DNA of 64,000 bases from Lichenostomus cassidix (GCA_008360975.2 VLJF02000863.1:1-64000), one strand, 5' to 3'. Counted from the first letter of the stretch, positions 10,491 through 22,225 are shown. The notes: generated by a model from the letters alone, not told the origin. A program made the numbers and translations.

Positions 10491-10980
10491 GCTGCGGGAG
10501 AAATGGGAGAAAAACGAAGGAAAAATCAGGATTTTTGTCCTCTTTTTCCGCGATTTTCTCTCGATTTTCCTCGATTTTTCCTCTATTTTCCTCAATTTTT
10601 CCTCCATTTCTCTTAAATTTCCCTGGATTTTCCCCAAATTTCCCCAAATTTTCCCCAAATTTCCCCTTTCAATCCCAATTTTCCCTCCCGAGCTCTGCGC
10701 TGCTCTCAGCAGATCTTTTCCCGCCTCGGATTTCCCTCGAATTCCCAAAAAACCCCCAAAATTTCCCCTTTTATTGCTATTTTTCCCTTTTATTCCCAAT
10801 TTCCCCTTTTATTCTCATTTTTCTTTTATTCCCATTTTTCCTTTTATTCCCATTTTTCTCTCTTATTCCATTTTTTCCCTTTTATTCCAATTTCCCCTTT
10901 TATTCCCATTTCCCTTTTTATTCCCATTTTTCCTTTTATTCCATTTTCCCTTTTATTCCCATTTTTCCCTTTTATTTCCT
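10491..10980. repeat. Pyrimidine-rich minisatellite (TTTTATTCCCATTTTTCCC)
   Basis: Begins with semi-unique sequence, including GCTCTGCGCTGCTCTCAGCA near 10692, and passes into TTTTATTCCCATTTTTCCC units of about 19 bp. No gene is seen. Confidence 0.7.
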
Positions 10981-11300
10981 CGTCTCGGGTTGGTTTTTTA
11001 GGGATTTTTTTTTTGGGTTTTTTTGGGGATTTTTTGTTGTTTTTTTGGGATTCTCGATCAAAAACGGAATTAATCCAAACCTCGAGCGGAACTGAATTCC
11101 CATTTTTTATTCCCATTTTCTCCTTTTCCCCTTTTATTCCCAATTTTCCCTTTTATTCCCATTTTTCCCTTTTATTTCCTCATCTCGGGTTGGTTTTTAG
11201 GAATTTTTTTGGGTTTTTTTGGGGATTTTTTGTTGTTTTTTTGGGATTCTCGATCAAAAACGGAATTAATCCAAACCTCGAGCGGAACAAGAATTCCTTT
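10981..11300. repeat. Two-copy direct repeat, about 200-bp offset
   Basis: Two near-identical copies (about 10981-11095 and 11181-11292) of a block containing TCTCGGGTTGGTTTTT and GATTCTCGATCAAAAACGGA. They are separated by more TTTTATTCCCATTTTTCC units. Confidence 0.85.
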
Positions 11301-11935
11301 TTCCCCCAAATCCCAAAAAAATCCCCAAAAAATCCCTTTTTTCCCTTCTCCGGTTTCAGATCCGGAACTGATCCTTCCCCGAAATTCCATTTAATCCACC
11401 AGAAAAAACCCAAAAAATCCCCGATTTGTCCCCAAAAATCTCCTCGTGGGAAATTCCCGCCCAGGGAGGAAAAAATTCCTTTAAAAATCCCTTTGAAATT
11501 CCTTTAAAAATACCTAAAAAAATTCCCTAAAAATTCCCTAAAAATCCCTTAAAAATTCCCTAAAAATCCTTTAAAAATCCCTTAAAAATCCCTTAAAAAA
11601 CCCTTTAAAAATCCCTTTGAAATTCCTTTAAAAATCCCTTAAAAAGTCCCAAAATTTCTCCAAAAATCCCTTAAAAATCCCTTTAAAAATCCCTTTAAAA
11701 TTCCCTAAAAATCCCTTAAAAATCCCTTTAAAAATCCCTTTAAAATCCCCTAAAAATCCCCTAAAAATCCCTTAAAAATTCCCTAAAAATCCCTTTAAAA
11801 TCCCCTAAAAAATCCCAAAAAATTCCCTAAAAATCCACTTTATTCTCTCCCAGCAATTCCTGAATTTCTCTCTGTTTTCCCCTCGAAGTTTTTCCCAAAA
11901 ATCAGATTTTTTTCATCTTTTCCACCCGAAAATCC
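11301..11935. repeat. AAAAATCCCTTT minisatellite
   Basis: After a short semi-unique lead (11300-11480, with TTTCAGATCCGGAACTGATC) the sequence becomes tandem AAAAATCCCTTTA and AAAAATTCCCT units of 11-13 bp. No gene is seen. Confidence 0.75.
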
Positions 11936-11939
11936 CCAA

Positions 11940-13560
11940 AAATTCCCCGATCCCTTTAGGATATTTATTATTTTGGGGTTTTTATTCCTTTGGGATATTT
12001 ATTCTTTTGGGATTTTTATCTCTTTTGAGATTTTTATCCCTTTGGGATTTTTCTCCTTTTAGGATTTTTATTCCTTTGGGATTTTTATCCTTTTAGGATA
12101 TTTATCCTTTTAGGATTTTTATCCTTTTAGGATTTTTATCCCTTTGGGATATTTATCCTTTTAGGATTTTCATTCCTTTGGGATTCTTGTTCCTTTGGGG
12201 TTTTTATCCCTTTGGGATATTTATTCTTTTAGGATTTTTATTCCTTTGGGATTTTTATTCTTTTGGGATTTTTATCCTTTTAGGATATTTATCCTTTTAG
12301 GATTTTTATCCCTTTGGGATTTTTATCCCTTTGGAGTTTTTATTCTTTTGGGGTTTTTATTCTTTTGGGGTTTTTACTCCTTTGGGATTTTTAGCCATTT
12401 AGGATTTTTATCCCTTTGGGATATTTATTCCTTTGGGATTTTTTATCCTTTGGGATTTTTATCCTTTTCGGATATTTATCATTTTAGGATTTTTATTCCT
12501 TTGGGATATTTATTCTTTTGGGGTTTTTATTCCTTTGGGATATTTATCCTTTTCGGATATTTATCATTTTAGGATTTTTATCCCTCTGGGGTATTTATTG
12601 ATCCCTTTGGGGTATTTATTGATCCCTTTGGGGTATTTATTGATCCCTTTGGGGTATTTTTCCCTTTGGGATTTCCATTTCCATTTCTCTCCATTCCTCT
12701 CCCTTTCCCATATTATTCCCAAAAATCACAATTTTCCAGTTTCTCCCTCATCCCATTGTTTTTTTGGGATTTTGATCCCTTTGGGGATTAATTCCTTCGG
12801 GATATTGATTGATTATTGATTGATTGATTGATTAATTTGGGGTGTGAATTCCTTTGGGGTATTGATCGATTCCTTTGGGATATTTGGGGTTTTGATTAAT
12901 GTCTTTGGGAGTTTGGGGATTTTGATTAATTTCTTTGGGGTTTTTGAGGTTTTGATCGATTCCTTTGGGGTATTGATTGATTCCCTTGAGGTATTGATCC
13001 CTTCGGGATATTGATTTATCGCTTTGGGGTATTTATTTCTTTATTTATTTAGGATATTTATTTATCCCTTTGGGGTATTGATTGATTCCTTTGGAGTATT
13101 TGGGATATTGATTGATCCCTTTGGGGTATTTGGGGTATTGATTGATCCCTTTGGGGTATTTAGGATATTGATCCATCCCTTTGGGATATTTGGGGTTTTG
13201 ATTGATCCCTTTGGGGTATTTGGGATATTGATCGATCCCTTTGGAATATTTCTTTATCCCTTTGGGGCATTTATCTATTTATTGATTGATTTGGGATGGA
13301 TTGATTCCTTCGGGATATTGATCCCTTTGGGATATTTATTGATCGATCCCTTTGGGGTATTTATTGATTGATTCCTTTGGGATATTTATTGATCCCCTTG
13401 GGGCATTTATTGATTGATTCTTTTGGGATATTTATTGATTGATCCCTTTGGGATATTTATTGATCCCCTTGGGGCATTTATTGATTGATTCTTTTGGGGT
13501 ATTTAACCCTTTGGGATATTTATTGATCCCTTTAGGATATTTATCCTTTTGGGATTTCTG
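11940..13560. repeat. Minisatellite, CCCTTTGGGATATTTATTGA units
   Basis: Around 80 copies of a unit of about 18-21 bp, such as TTTTATCCCTTTGGGAT. From about 12590 a longer variant (GGTATTTATTGATCCCTTTG) dominates. The central CCTTTGGG makes each unit partly palindromic. Proteins read from it (LGYLFFWDFYSF-like) are repeat by-products. Confidence 0.9.
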
Positions 13561-14607
13561 TTCCTTTGGGATTTTCTGTCCCTTTTTCCCGTGAAAACAC
13601 CAACTCGAATTCCCCATTTTCGGCTCATTTATCAATTAATTTATTGCGGATTTTCTGTCCCTTTTTCCTCGTGAAAACACCAACTGAAAAGTCCCATTTT
13701 TGTGTCATTAATTCATTTTTTTTAGGATTTTTAATTTAGGATTTATTCCGGATTTTCTGTCCCTTTTCCCCGGAAAAACACCAACTCAAATTCCCCATTT
13801 TTGCATCATTTATTCCTTTATTTCTTTGGCATTTTCTGTCCCTTTTTCGCCGTGAAAACACCAATTAAATCCCCATTTTGGTGTCATTAATTCCTTTTTT
13901 TCTTGGGGATTTTTCTCTCCCTTTTTCCCATGAAAACAACAACTCAAATCCCCATTTTCGGGGCATAAATTCCTTCATTTATTTGGGATTTTCTCTTCTT
14001 TTTTCTCAACTAAAATCCCCATTTTCGGGGCATTAATTAATTAATTTATTTGGGACTTTCTCTTCTTTTTTCTCAACTAAAATCCCCATTTTCGGCTCGT
14101 TTATTAATTGTTTTGTTAGGGATTTTCTGTCCCTTTTTCCCCATTAAACACCAACCAAAATCCCCATTTTTGGCTCATCTATCAATATATTTATTTCGGA
14201 TTTTCTGTCCCTTTTCCCCATGCAAACTCCAACTAAAATCCCCATTTTGGGCGATTAATTCCTACATTTATCTAGGATTTTCTCTCCTTTTTCCCCATGA
14301 AAACAACAACTAAAATCCCCATTTTCGGGACACAAATTCCTTTATTTATTTCGGATTTTCTCTCCCTTTTTCTCAACTAAAATCCCCATTTTCGGCTCAT
14401 TTCTCAATTTATTTATTCGGGATTTTCTCTCCTTTTTCCCCATGCAAACCCCAACAAAAAATCCCATTTTCGGGGCACAAATTAATTTATTTATTTCGGA
14501 TTTTCTCTCCCTTTTTCCCCATGCAAACCCCAATTTCTCCATTATTTTTTTCCCCCATTTTCGGGACATAAATAAATAAATTAATTAGTAATTTTTCCCC
14601 TCCCCAG

Positions 14608-14681
14608 GCACCCCTCGGCCTCGCAAGAAGCTCTGTCCTTACTCCAAATTCCAGATCCGCGAGCTCGAACGGGAGTTTTTC
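14608..14681 (+). pseudogene. HOXC11: Truncated HOXC11 exon 2 copy 1
   Basis: Follows an intact acceptor (TCCCCTCCCCAG ending at 14607) and encodes [22 protein letters not shown], then breaks into array sequence after GGGAGTTTTTC. It covers the N-terminal arm and the start of homeodomain helix 1 only. It carries R-to-L at the KKRC motif. Confidence 0.92.
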
Positions 14682-14932
14682 ATTTATTTCGGATTTTCTG
14701 TCCCTTTTTCTCAACTAAAATCCCCATTTTCGGCTCGTTTATTAACTGATTTATTTAGGATTTTCTGTCCCTTTTCCCCATGCAAACCCCAACAAAAAAT
14801 CCCATTTTCGGGGCACAAATTAATTAATTTATTCGGGATTTTCTCTCCCTTTTCCCCATGCAAACCCCAATTAAATTCCCCATTTTCGGGGCATAAATAA
14901 ATTAATTTTTCCCTAATTTTTCTCCCTCCCAG

Positions 14933-15006
14933 CCACCCCTCGGCCGCGCAAGCAGTTCTGTCCTTACTGCAAATTCCAGATCCGCGAACTTGAACGGGAA
15001 TTTTTC
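14933..15006 (+). pseudogene. HOXC11: Truncated HOXC11 exon 2 copy 2
   Basis: Acceptor TCTCCCTCCCAG ends at 14932. The copy carries KQFC in place of KKRC and a S-to-C change (CPYCKF). It ends at the same GGGAATTTTTC breakpoint as the other copies. Confidence 0.92.
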
Positions 15007-15327
15007 ATTTATCGATTGATTTATTTAGGATTTTCTCTCACTTTTTCTCAACCGAAATCCCCATTTTCGGGGCATTAATTCCTTTATTTATTTCGGATTT
15101 TCTCTCCCTTTTTCCCCATGAAAACCCCAACTGAAATCCCCATTTTTGGCTCATTTATCAATATATTTATTTCGGATTTTCTGACTCTTTTTCTCAACTA
15201 AAATCCCCATTGATTAAATAATTTATTCTGGATTTTCTCTCCTTTTTCCCCATGCAAACACCAATTAAAAATCCCCATTTTCGGCTAATTTCTCCACTAA
15301 TTTTCCCCTAATTTTTCCTCTCCCCAG

Positions 15328-15401
15328 GCGCCCCTCGGCCGCGCAAGCAGCTCTGTCCTTACTCCAAATTCCAGATCCGCGAGCTCGAACGGGAGTTTTT
15401 C
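15328..15401 (+). pseudogene. HOXC11: Truncated HOXC11 exon 2 copy 3
   Basis: Acceptor CCTCTCCCCAG ends at 15327. It reads APRPRKQLCPYSKF and then IRELEREFF before array sequence. The frame stays open for a further stretch of repeat and then reaches a stop. Confidence 0.92.
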
Positions 15402-15683
15402 ATTTATCGATTAATTCATTTAGGATTTAGGATTCATTTCGGATTTTCTGTCCCTTTTTCTCAACTCAAATCCCCATTTTCGGGGCATAAATTAATTTAT
15501 TTATTTCGGATTTTCTCTCCCTTTTCCCCCATGAAAACCCCAACTGAAATCCCCATTTTCGGCTCATATATTAATAAATTTATTTAGGATTTTCTCTCCC
15601 GTTTCCCCATGAAAACAACAACCGATAACTCCAATTTTCGGCTAATCAATTAATTAATTTTCCCCCAATTTTTCCCCTCCCAG

Positions 15684-15758
15684 CCACCCCTCGGCCTCGC
15701 AAGAAGCGCTGCCCTTACTCCAAATTCCAGATCCGCGAGCTCGAGCGGGAATTTTTCC
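15684..15758 (+). pseudogene. HOXC11: Truncated HOXC11 exon 2 copy 4
   Basis: Acceptor TTCCCCTCCCAG ends at 15683. This copy keeps [18 protein letters not shown], so its protein sequence equals the functional exon over the shared part, but a one-base shift (GGAATTTTTCC) at the breakpoint differs from the others. Confidence 0.92.
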
Positions 15759-16102
15759 ATTTATCGATTGATTTCTTTAGGATTTTCTCTCACTTTTCCC
15801 CATGAAAACACCAACTAAAAATCCCCATTTTCGGGACACAAATTAATTTATTTATTTCGGATTTTCTGTCCCTTTTTCTCAACTAAAATCCCCATTTTCG
15901 GCTCGTTGATTAACTGATTTATTTAGGATTTTCTCTCCCTTTTCCCCATGAAAACCCCAACTGAAGTCCCCATTTTCGGCTCATATATTAATTTTTTTAC
16001 TTCGGATTTTCTCTCCCTTTTTCCCCACGCAAACCCCAATTAAATTCCCCATTTTTGTGTCATTAACTAATTAATTTTTTCCTCATTTTCTGCCCTCCCC
16101 AG

Positions 16103-16176
16103 GCGCCCCTCGGCCGCGCAAGAAGCTCTGTCCTTACTCCAAATTCCAGATCCGCGAGCTCGAACGGGAGTTTTTC
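16103..16176 (+). pseudogene. HOXC11: Truncated HOXC11 exon 2 copy 5
   Basis: Acceptor CTGCCCTCCCCAG ends at 16102. It reads [14 protein letters not shown] with IRELEREFF and ends at the common breakpoint. It lies 298 bp upstream of the real exon 2. Confidence 0.92.
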
Positions 16177-16400
16177 ATTTATCGATTAATTCATTTAGGA
16201 TTTAGGATTTAGGATTCATTTCGGATTTTCTGTCCCTTTTTCTCAACTAAAATCCTCATTTTCGGCTCATTTCTCAATTTATTTATTCGGGATTTTCTCT
16301 CCCTTTTTCCCCATGCAAACCCCAATTTCTCCATTAATTTTTTCCCCATTTTCAGGGCATAAATTAATCAAATTTTCCCCTAATTTTTCTCCCTCCCCAG

Positions 16401-16633
16401 GCGCCCCTCGGCCTCGCAAGAAGCGCTGTCCTTACTCCAAGTTCCAGATCCGCGAACTCGAACGGGAGTTTTTCTTCAACGTTTACATCAACAAGGAGAA
16501 GCGGCTGCAGCTCTCGCGGATGCTCAACCTCACCGACCGCCAGGTCAAAATCTGGTTCCAAAACCGACGCATGAAGGAGAAAAAACTCAGCAGGGATCGC
16601 CTGCAGTACTTCTCCGGGAATCCCTTGTTGTGA
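16401..16633 (+). CDS. HOXC11: HOXC11 coding exon 2 (homeodomain)
   Basis: Encodes residues 225-301. It completes a serine codon with exon 1, then APRPRKKRC, and contains the full 60-residue homeodomain (about 229-288) with helix 1 [13 protein letters not shown], the turn [19 protein letters not shown] and recognition helix [14 protein letters not shown]. The tail [15 protein letters not shown] is diagnostic of HOXC11. The protein binds TTTAT/TTAC-type posterior Hox sites in the nucleus. No frameshift or missing DNA-contact residue is visible (W, F, N and R of WFQNRR all present). This is the only complete copy among six exon 2-like segments. It ends with TGA at 16631-16633. Confidence 0.98.
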
Positions 16634-19060
16634 GGGGAAATGGGGGAAAAAATTGGGAAAAAAATCCCAAAGGGAATTGGGGAAATGGGGAGAAGGAGTG
16701 GAGGAGGTGGGAGGAAAATTGGGGAGGAGGTGGAGGAAAAATCGTGGAGGAAATGGGAAAAATTGGGGAGGAGATGGAGGAAAAATCGTGGAGGAAATGG
16801 GAAAAATTCCTGGAGGAAATGGGAAAAATTGTGGAGGAAATGGAGGAAAAATCGTGGAGGAAATGGAGAAAAATTGTGGAGGAAATGGAGGAAAAATCGT
16901 GGAGGAAATGGAGAAAAATTGTGGAGGAAATGGAGGAAAAATTGTGGAGGAAATGGAGGAAAAATCGTGGAGGAAATGGAGAAAAAATTCCTGGAGGAAA
17001 TGGGAAAAAATCGTGGAGGAAATGGGAAAAAATCGTGGAGGAAATGGGAAAAAATTCCTGGAGAAAATGGGAAAAACTTCTGGGGAAAATGGAAGAAAAT
17101 CCTGGGAGAAACTGGAAGGAAATTCCTGGAGAAAATGGAAAATAAATCCCAAGGAAAATGGGAAAAAAAAATAGGAAGGAATGTGGAAAAATGTCCCTGG
17201 AGAAAGTGGAAAAAAATCCCAAGGAAAATGGGAAAAAATCCTGGGAAAAAGGAAAAAATCCCAAGGAGAATGGGAAAAAAATCCCTGGAAAAAATAAAAA
17301 AAAATCCCAAGGAGAATGAAAGAAAATTCCTGGAGAAAATGGAAAAAAATCACAGGGAAAATGGAAAAAAAATTCCAAGGAAAATGGAAAAAAAATCACA
17401 GGGAAAAAGGAAAAAATCCCAAGGAAAATGGGAAAAAAATCCCTGGAGAAAATGGAAATAAAATGGAAAAAAAATCCCAAGGAAAATGGGAAAAAATCCC
17501 TGGGGAAAATGGAAGAAAATCCTGGGAGAGAAGGAAAAAAAAATCCCTGGAGAAAATGGAAACAAATCCCGAGGAAAATGGGAAAAAAATCCTGGAGAAA
17601 ATGGAAATAAAATGGAAAAAAAATCCCAAGGAAAATGGAAACAAAATCCTGGAGAAAATGGAAAAAAATTCCTGGAGAAAATGGAAACAAATCCCAGAGA
17701 AAATGGGAAAAAATTCCTGGGGGAAATGGAAGAAAATCCTGGGAGAAAAGGAAAAATAATTCCTGGAGAAAATGGGAAAAAATTCCTGGACAAAATGGAA
17801 AAAAAATCACAGGGAAGATGGAAAAAAATCCCAAGGAAAAAGGAAAAAAAATCCTGGAGAGAATGGAAAAAAATCCTGGAGAAAATGGAAAAAAAATCCC
17901 AAAGAAAATGGAATAAAATCCTGGAGAAATGGGAAAAAATCCCAAGGAAAATGATGAAAAAATCCCTGGAGAAAAATGATAAAATAATCCCTGGAGAATG
18001 AAAAAAAATCCCAAGGAAAATGAGAAAAAATCCCAAAGAAAAATGGAAACAAATCCCAAGGAAAATGGAAACAAATCCTGGAGAAAATGGAAAAAAACTC
18101 CCAGGAAAAATGGAAAAAACTCCCTGGAGAAAATGGGAAAAAATCCGAAGGAAAATGGAAACAAATCCCTGGAGAAAATGGAAAAAAATTCCTGGAGAAA
18201 ATAAAAAAAACTCCCAGAGAAAATGGAAAAAAATCCCCAAGAAAATGGAAACAAATCCTGGAGAAAATGGAAAAAAATCCGAAGGAAAATGGAAAAAAAT
18301 CTCAGGAGAAAAGGGAAATAAATCCTGGAGAAAATGGAAACAAATCCTGGAGAAAATGGAATAAAATTCCTGGAGAAAATAAAAAAACTCCCAGAGAAAA
18401 TGGAAAAAAAATCCTGGAGAAAATGAGAAAAAATCCCAAAGAAAAATGGAAACAAATCCTGGAGAAAAGGAAAGAAATCTCAGGAGAAAATAAAAAAAAC
18501 TCCCAGGAAAAATGGAAAAAAATCCCAAAGAAAATGGAAAAAAATCCCAAAGAAAATGGAAACAAATCCTGGAGAAAAAGGAAAAAAAATCCTGGAGAAA
18601 ATGGAATAAAATCCCAAAGAAAATAAAAAAAAACCTCCCAGGAAAAATGGAATAAAATCTCAGGAGAAAATGGAAAAAAATCCGAAGGAAAATGGAAAAA
18701 AATCCCAAAGAAAATGGAAAAAAATCCCCAAGAAAATGGAAAAAAATCCCAAAGAAAATGGAAACAAATCCTGGAGAAAATGGAAAAAAAATTCCTGGAG
18801 AAAATAAAACTCCCAGGAAAATGGAAAAAAATCTCAGGAGAAAATGGAAATAAATCCCAAGGAAAATGGAAACAAATCCGAAGGAAAATGGGAAAAAATC
18901 CTGGAGAAAATGGAAAAAAATCCCAAAGAAAATTAAAAAAAACCTCCCAGGAAAAATGGAAAAAAATCTCAGGAGAAAATGGGAAAAATCCGAAGGAAAA
19001 CGGGAAAAAATCCCAAAGAAAATGGAAAAAAAATCCCCAAGAAAAGCCAAAAAAATCCCC
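16634..19060. repeat. GGAGAAAATGGAAAAAAATCC minisatellite in HOXC11 3' flank
   Basis: Directly follows the stop codon. The first part (to about 17080) uses GGAGGAAATGGAGAAAAATTG units; the rest uses AAAATGGAAAAAAATCCCAA and AATCCTGGAGAAAATGG units of 20-25 bp. It is probably transcribed as 3' UTR. The long Phe/Ser/Pro frames on the minus strand and Lys/Glu/Asn frames on the plus strand are artefacts of unit composition. Confidence 0.9.
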
Positions 19061-19069
19061 AAAGGTTCA

Positions 19070-19600
19070 AAAACCCAACAAACCAAAATTCCAAATCTCG
19101 GCCGAGAAAAAAAACCTCAAATTGGAGAATTTTCCCATTTTTTTTGGTGACAAAAAAGGGAATTTTTCTGTCGTTTCTTCCTCCCCAACCCACCGCGAGG
19201 ACTTTGAACTCCACAGACTTTTAATTTCAATTTTTTCTGATTTTTATTTTTCTCCTTTTGTTGGATTTTGTGGATTTTCTGGACAGTTTTGGGATTATTT
19301 CGGGTTTTGGGTTTTATTTTTTTTAATGTATATAATTCTAATATTATTATTATTATTATTATTTTTGGTTGGAATTGTCGCTGATTTCATTCCCCGAAAA
19401 AAATCTCATTTTTTAGGAGGAAAAATCCCCAATTTTGGGACATCCGAAGCCCCAAAAAATGATAATTTTCACCTCCTTCTGCCTCCTTTTTCCCCCCAAA
19501 AAACCCAAATTTTGGCAGTTTTGGGGAATTTTGAGATAAAAATCCATTTTTAGTCATTTCTCTGCCTCATCGCTGCTCTTGGATTTGGAGTTTGGGGCAA
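19070..19600 (+). other. HOXC11: Probable HOXC11 3' UTR, semi-unique block
   Basis: Largely non-repetitive, T-rich DNA with TTAATGTATATAATTCTAAT near 19322, an ATT microsatellite (about 19341-19362) and GTCGCTGATTTCATTCCCCG. Being unique and downstream of the stop in sense orientation, it is a good candidate for original 3' UTR. No poly(A) signal is seen within it. Confidence 0.45.
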
Positions 19601-20340
19601 AATTCGGGGAAAAAAGTTCATTTTCGAGCGAAAAAAGTTCATTTTCGAGCAAAAAACTTTCATTTTCGAGCAAAAAAGTTCATTTTCGAGCGAAAAAAGT
19701 TCATTTTCGAGCGAAAAAAGTTCATTTTCGAGCAAAAAAAGTTCATTTTCGAGCAAAAAAATTCATTTTCGAGTGAAAAAAGTTCATTTTCTGAGCAAAA
19801 ATCTCAATTTTCAGATAAAATCCTTCATTTCCGAGCCGAAAACTCCATTTCCAAGCAAAAAAAGTTAATTTCCAAGCGAAAAAAAGTTAATTTTCAAGCA
19901 AAAAAAGGTCAATTTTCAAGCTAAAAAACCTCAATTTCCAAGCTAAAAAACTCGATTTCTAGGCAAAAACTCATTTTCCATTCAAAAACTCTGTTTTCAA
20001 GAGAAAAATCTAAATTTTCAATTAAAAAATCTTAATTTTCAATGAAAAAAACATTCATTTCCAATGAAAAATGCTTAATTTTCCATCAAAAAATCTTCAT
20101 TTCAATGAAAAAATCTTCATTTTCAATCAAAAATCCTTAATTTGAAATCATTTCAGTCAAAAAACCTCAATTTTCAATCAAGTAATCTTAATTTCCAATC
20201 AAAAAAACTTAATTTTCAATCAAAAAACTTAATTTCTAATCAAAAAACCTTAATTTTCAGTCAAAAAATCTTAATTTTCAATCAAAAAAACTAATTTTCA
20301 GTCAAAAAACCTCAATTTTCACTCAAATAATCTTAATTTC
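19600..20340. repeat. 21-bp minisatellite AAAAAAGTTCATTTTCGAGC
   Basis: Near-perfect 21-bp units at 19610-19800 decay into variants (TTAATTTTCAATCAAAAAAC) up to 20340. Each unit holds one A-tract and one T-tract, spaced about one helical turn apart. Confidence 0.9.
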
Positions 20341-20450
20341 CAGCAACCCTCGAGCGATTTGTATATAAATCTCCTAATTGTTTTTTTTTAATTATAATTT
20401 TCTATATATATCTAATTTTTTTTTTCCCCACTGGAAAAGGGAGGCGGAAA
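20341..20450 (+). other. Unique AT-rich island, possible 3' UTR segment
   Basis: Short non-repetitive sequence with GAGCGATTTGTATATAAATC and ATTTTCTATATATATC between two minisatellites. It could be a surviving part of the HOXC11 3' UTR. Little more can be said. Confidence 0.3.
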
Positions 20451-20454
20451 AAAA

Positions 20455-22140
20455 AACCCCCAAAAAATAGAAAAAAAATCAAAATAAATCACAGAAAAAA
20501 GTGAAAAAATCCCAGAAAAAAGTGAAAAATCCCAGAAAAAAGTGAAAAATCCCAGAAAAAAATCAAAATAAATCCCAGAAAAAAGTGAAAACCCTAAAAA
20601 AGTGAAAATCCTAGAAAAAAGTGAAAAATCCCAGAAAAAAGTGAAAATCCCTGAAAAAAGTGAAAAATACCAGAAAAAAGTGAAAAATCCTCGAAAAAAG
20701 TGAAAAATCCCAGAAAAAGTGAAAAATCCCTGAAAATCAAAATAAATCCCAGAAAAAAATCAAAATAAATCCCAGAAAAAATCAAAATAAATCCCAGAAA
20801 AAAGTGAAAAAATCCCCGAAAAAAGTGAAAAAATCCCAGAAAAAGGTGAAAAATCCCCGAAAAAAGTGAAAAAATCCCAGAAAAAGTGAAAAAATCCCCA
20901 GAAAAAAATCAAAATAAATCCCAGAAAAAAGTGGAAAAATCCCAGAAAAAGGTGAAAAATCCCATAAAAAAGTGAAAAATCCCAGAAAAAAAATCAAAGT
21001 AAATCCCAGAAAAAGTGGAAAATCCCAGAAAAAGGTGAAAAATCCCAGAAAAAAGTGAAAAATCCCAGAAAAAAATCAAAGTAAATCCCAGAAAAAGTGG
21101 AAAATCCTAGAAAAAGGTGAAAATCCCAGAAAAAGCAAAAATCCCAGAAAAAGTGAAAATCCCAGAAAAATCAAAATAAATCCCAGAAAATCAAAATAAA
21201 TCCAGAAAAAAGTGAAAATCCCTGAAAAAGTGAAAATCCCAGAAAAAAGTGAAAAATCCCAGAAAAAAAATCAAAATAAACCCAGAAAAAAGTGGAGAAA
21301 TCCCAGAAAAAGTGAAAAATCCCCGAAAACAGTGAAAAATCACCCCAAAAATCAAAATAAATCCCAGAAAAAAGTGAAAAAATCCCAGAAAAAAGTGAAA
21401 AAATCCCAGAAAAAGGTGAAAAATCCCCGAAAAAAGTGAAAAAATCCCAGAAAAAAGTGAAAAAATCCCAGAAAAAAATCAAAAATCACAGAAAAAAATT
21501 TAAAAATCCCAGAAAAATTTAAAACAGAAAAATCAAAAAAAACCGTGAAAAATCACAATAAACCCAAAAAAAAGTAAAATCCCAGAAAAAGTGAAAATCC
21601 AGAAAAAGTGAAAATCCCAAAAAAAAGTGAAAAATCCCAGAAAAAGTGAAAATCCCAGAAAATAAAATAAACCAGAAAAAAATCAAAAATGAATCCCAGA
21701 AAAAAGTGAAAAATCCTCGAAAAAAGTGAAAAAATCCCAGAAAAAAGTGAAAAAATCCCAGAAAAAGGTGAAAAATCACCCAAAAAAATCAAAATAAATC
21801 CCAGAAAAGGTGAAATATCTCAGAAAAAAGTGAAAAATCCCCGAAAAAAGTGAAAAATCATAGAAAAAAGTGAAAAATCATAGAAAAAAGTGGAAAATCC
21901 CAGAAAAAATCACAATAAATCCCAGAAAAAAGTGAAAAATCACCCAAAAAATCAAAATATATCCCAGAAAAAAGTGAAAAATCCCCGAAAAAAGTGAAAA
22001 ATCCCCGAAAAAAGTGAAAAATGCCCGAAAAAATCAAAATAAATCCTAGAAAAAAGTGAAAAATCCCCGAAAAAAGTGAAAAAATCAGTGAAAATCCAGA
22101 AAATGAAAATCCCAGAAAAAAGTGAAAAAATCCCAGAAAA
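20455..22140. repeat. 21-bp minisatellite CCCAGAAAAAAGTGAAAAAT
   Basis: About 75 units of CCCAGAAAAAAGTGAAAAAT alternating with CCCAGAAAAAAATCAAAATA. Two A-tracts per unit lie about 10.5 bp apart. AATAAA hexamers inside the second variant occur many times and could act as weak poly(A) signals. Confidence 0.9.
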
Positions 22141-22225
22141 AAATCCGCATTTTGGTTTCTTTGTGTTTGTGAGAATTTCCTGTGAGTTTCTGTGAGAATA
22201 AAGACTTTGGAGGTTTTGGTTTTCC
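22141..22225 (+). terminator. HOXC11: Probable HOXC11 poly(A) site region
   Basis: Unique sequence with TTTGTGTTTGTGAG, AATAAA at 22197-22202 and a GT-rich stretch (GGAGGTTTTGGTTTTCCGG) just downstream, the classical layout of a vertebrate polyadenylation site in sense orientation. It would give HOXC11 a 3' UTR of about 5.6 kb, mostly minisatellite. Earlier AATAAA hexamers in the repeat could be used instead. Confidence 0.5.

Larger units (their letters stand above)
7260..16400 (+). other. HOXC11: HOXC11 intron 1 (9.1 kb, minisatellite-filled)
   Basis: Bounded by GTAGGT at 7260 and CCCTCCCCAG ending at 16400, phase 1. It is several times longer than the mammalian intron as I remember it, and nearly all the excess is tandem repeat. 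The subregions are listed separately. Confidence 0.9.
13560..16400 (+). repeat. HOXC11: Higher-order array, about 77-bp subunits plus exon 2 fragments
   Basis: The subunit, about 75-80 bp, joins GGATTTTCTCTCCCTTTTTC, CCCATGAAAACACCAACT, AAAATCCCCATTTTCGG and an ATTAATTTATTTATT tail. From 14600 on, groups of 3-5 subunits are punctuated by a splice acceptor and the first 74 nt or so of HOXC11 exon 2, giving higher-order units of about 300-420 bp. The last such unit is the real exon at 16401. Confidence 0.9.

Noticed and set aside
14608..16176. HOXC11 exon 2 copies as functional alternative homeobox exons
   Set aside because: All stop within helix 1 and run into array DNA without a visible donor; they cannot encode a homeodomain.
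16364..19086. Long minus-strand frames rich in FFPIFLGIFFHFL
   Set aside because: Direct translation of the TTTTTTTCCATTTTCTCC minisatellite; period of the peptide equals the DNA unit.
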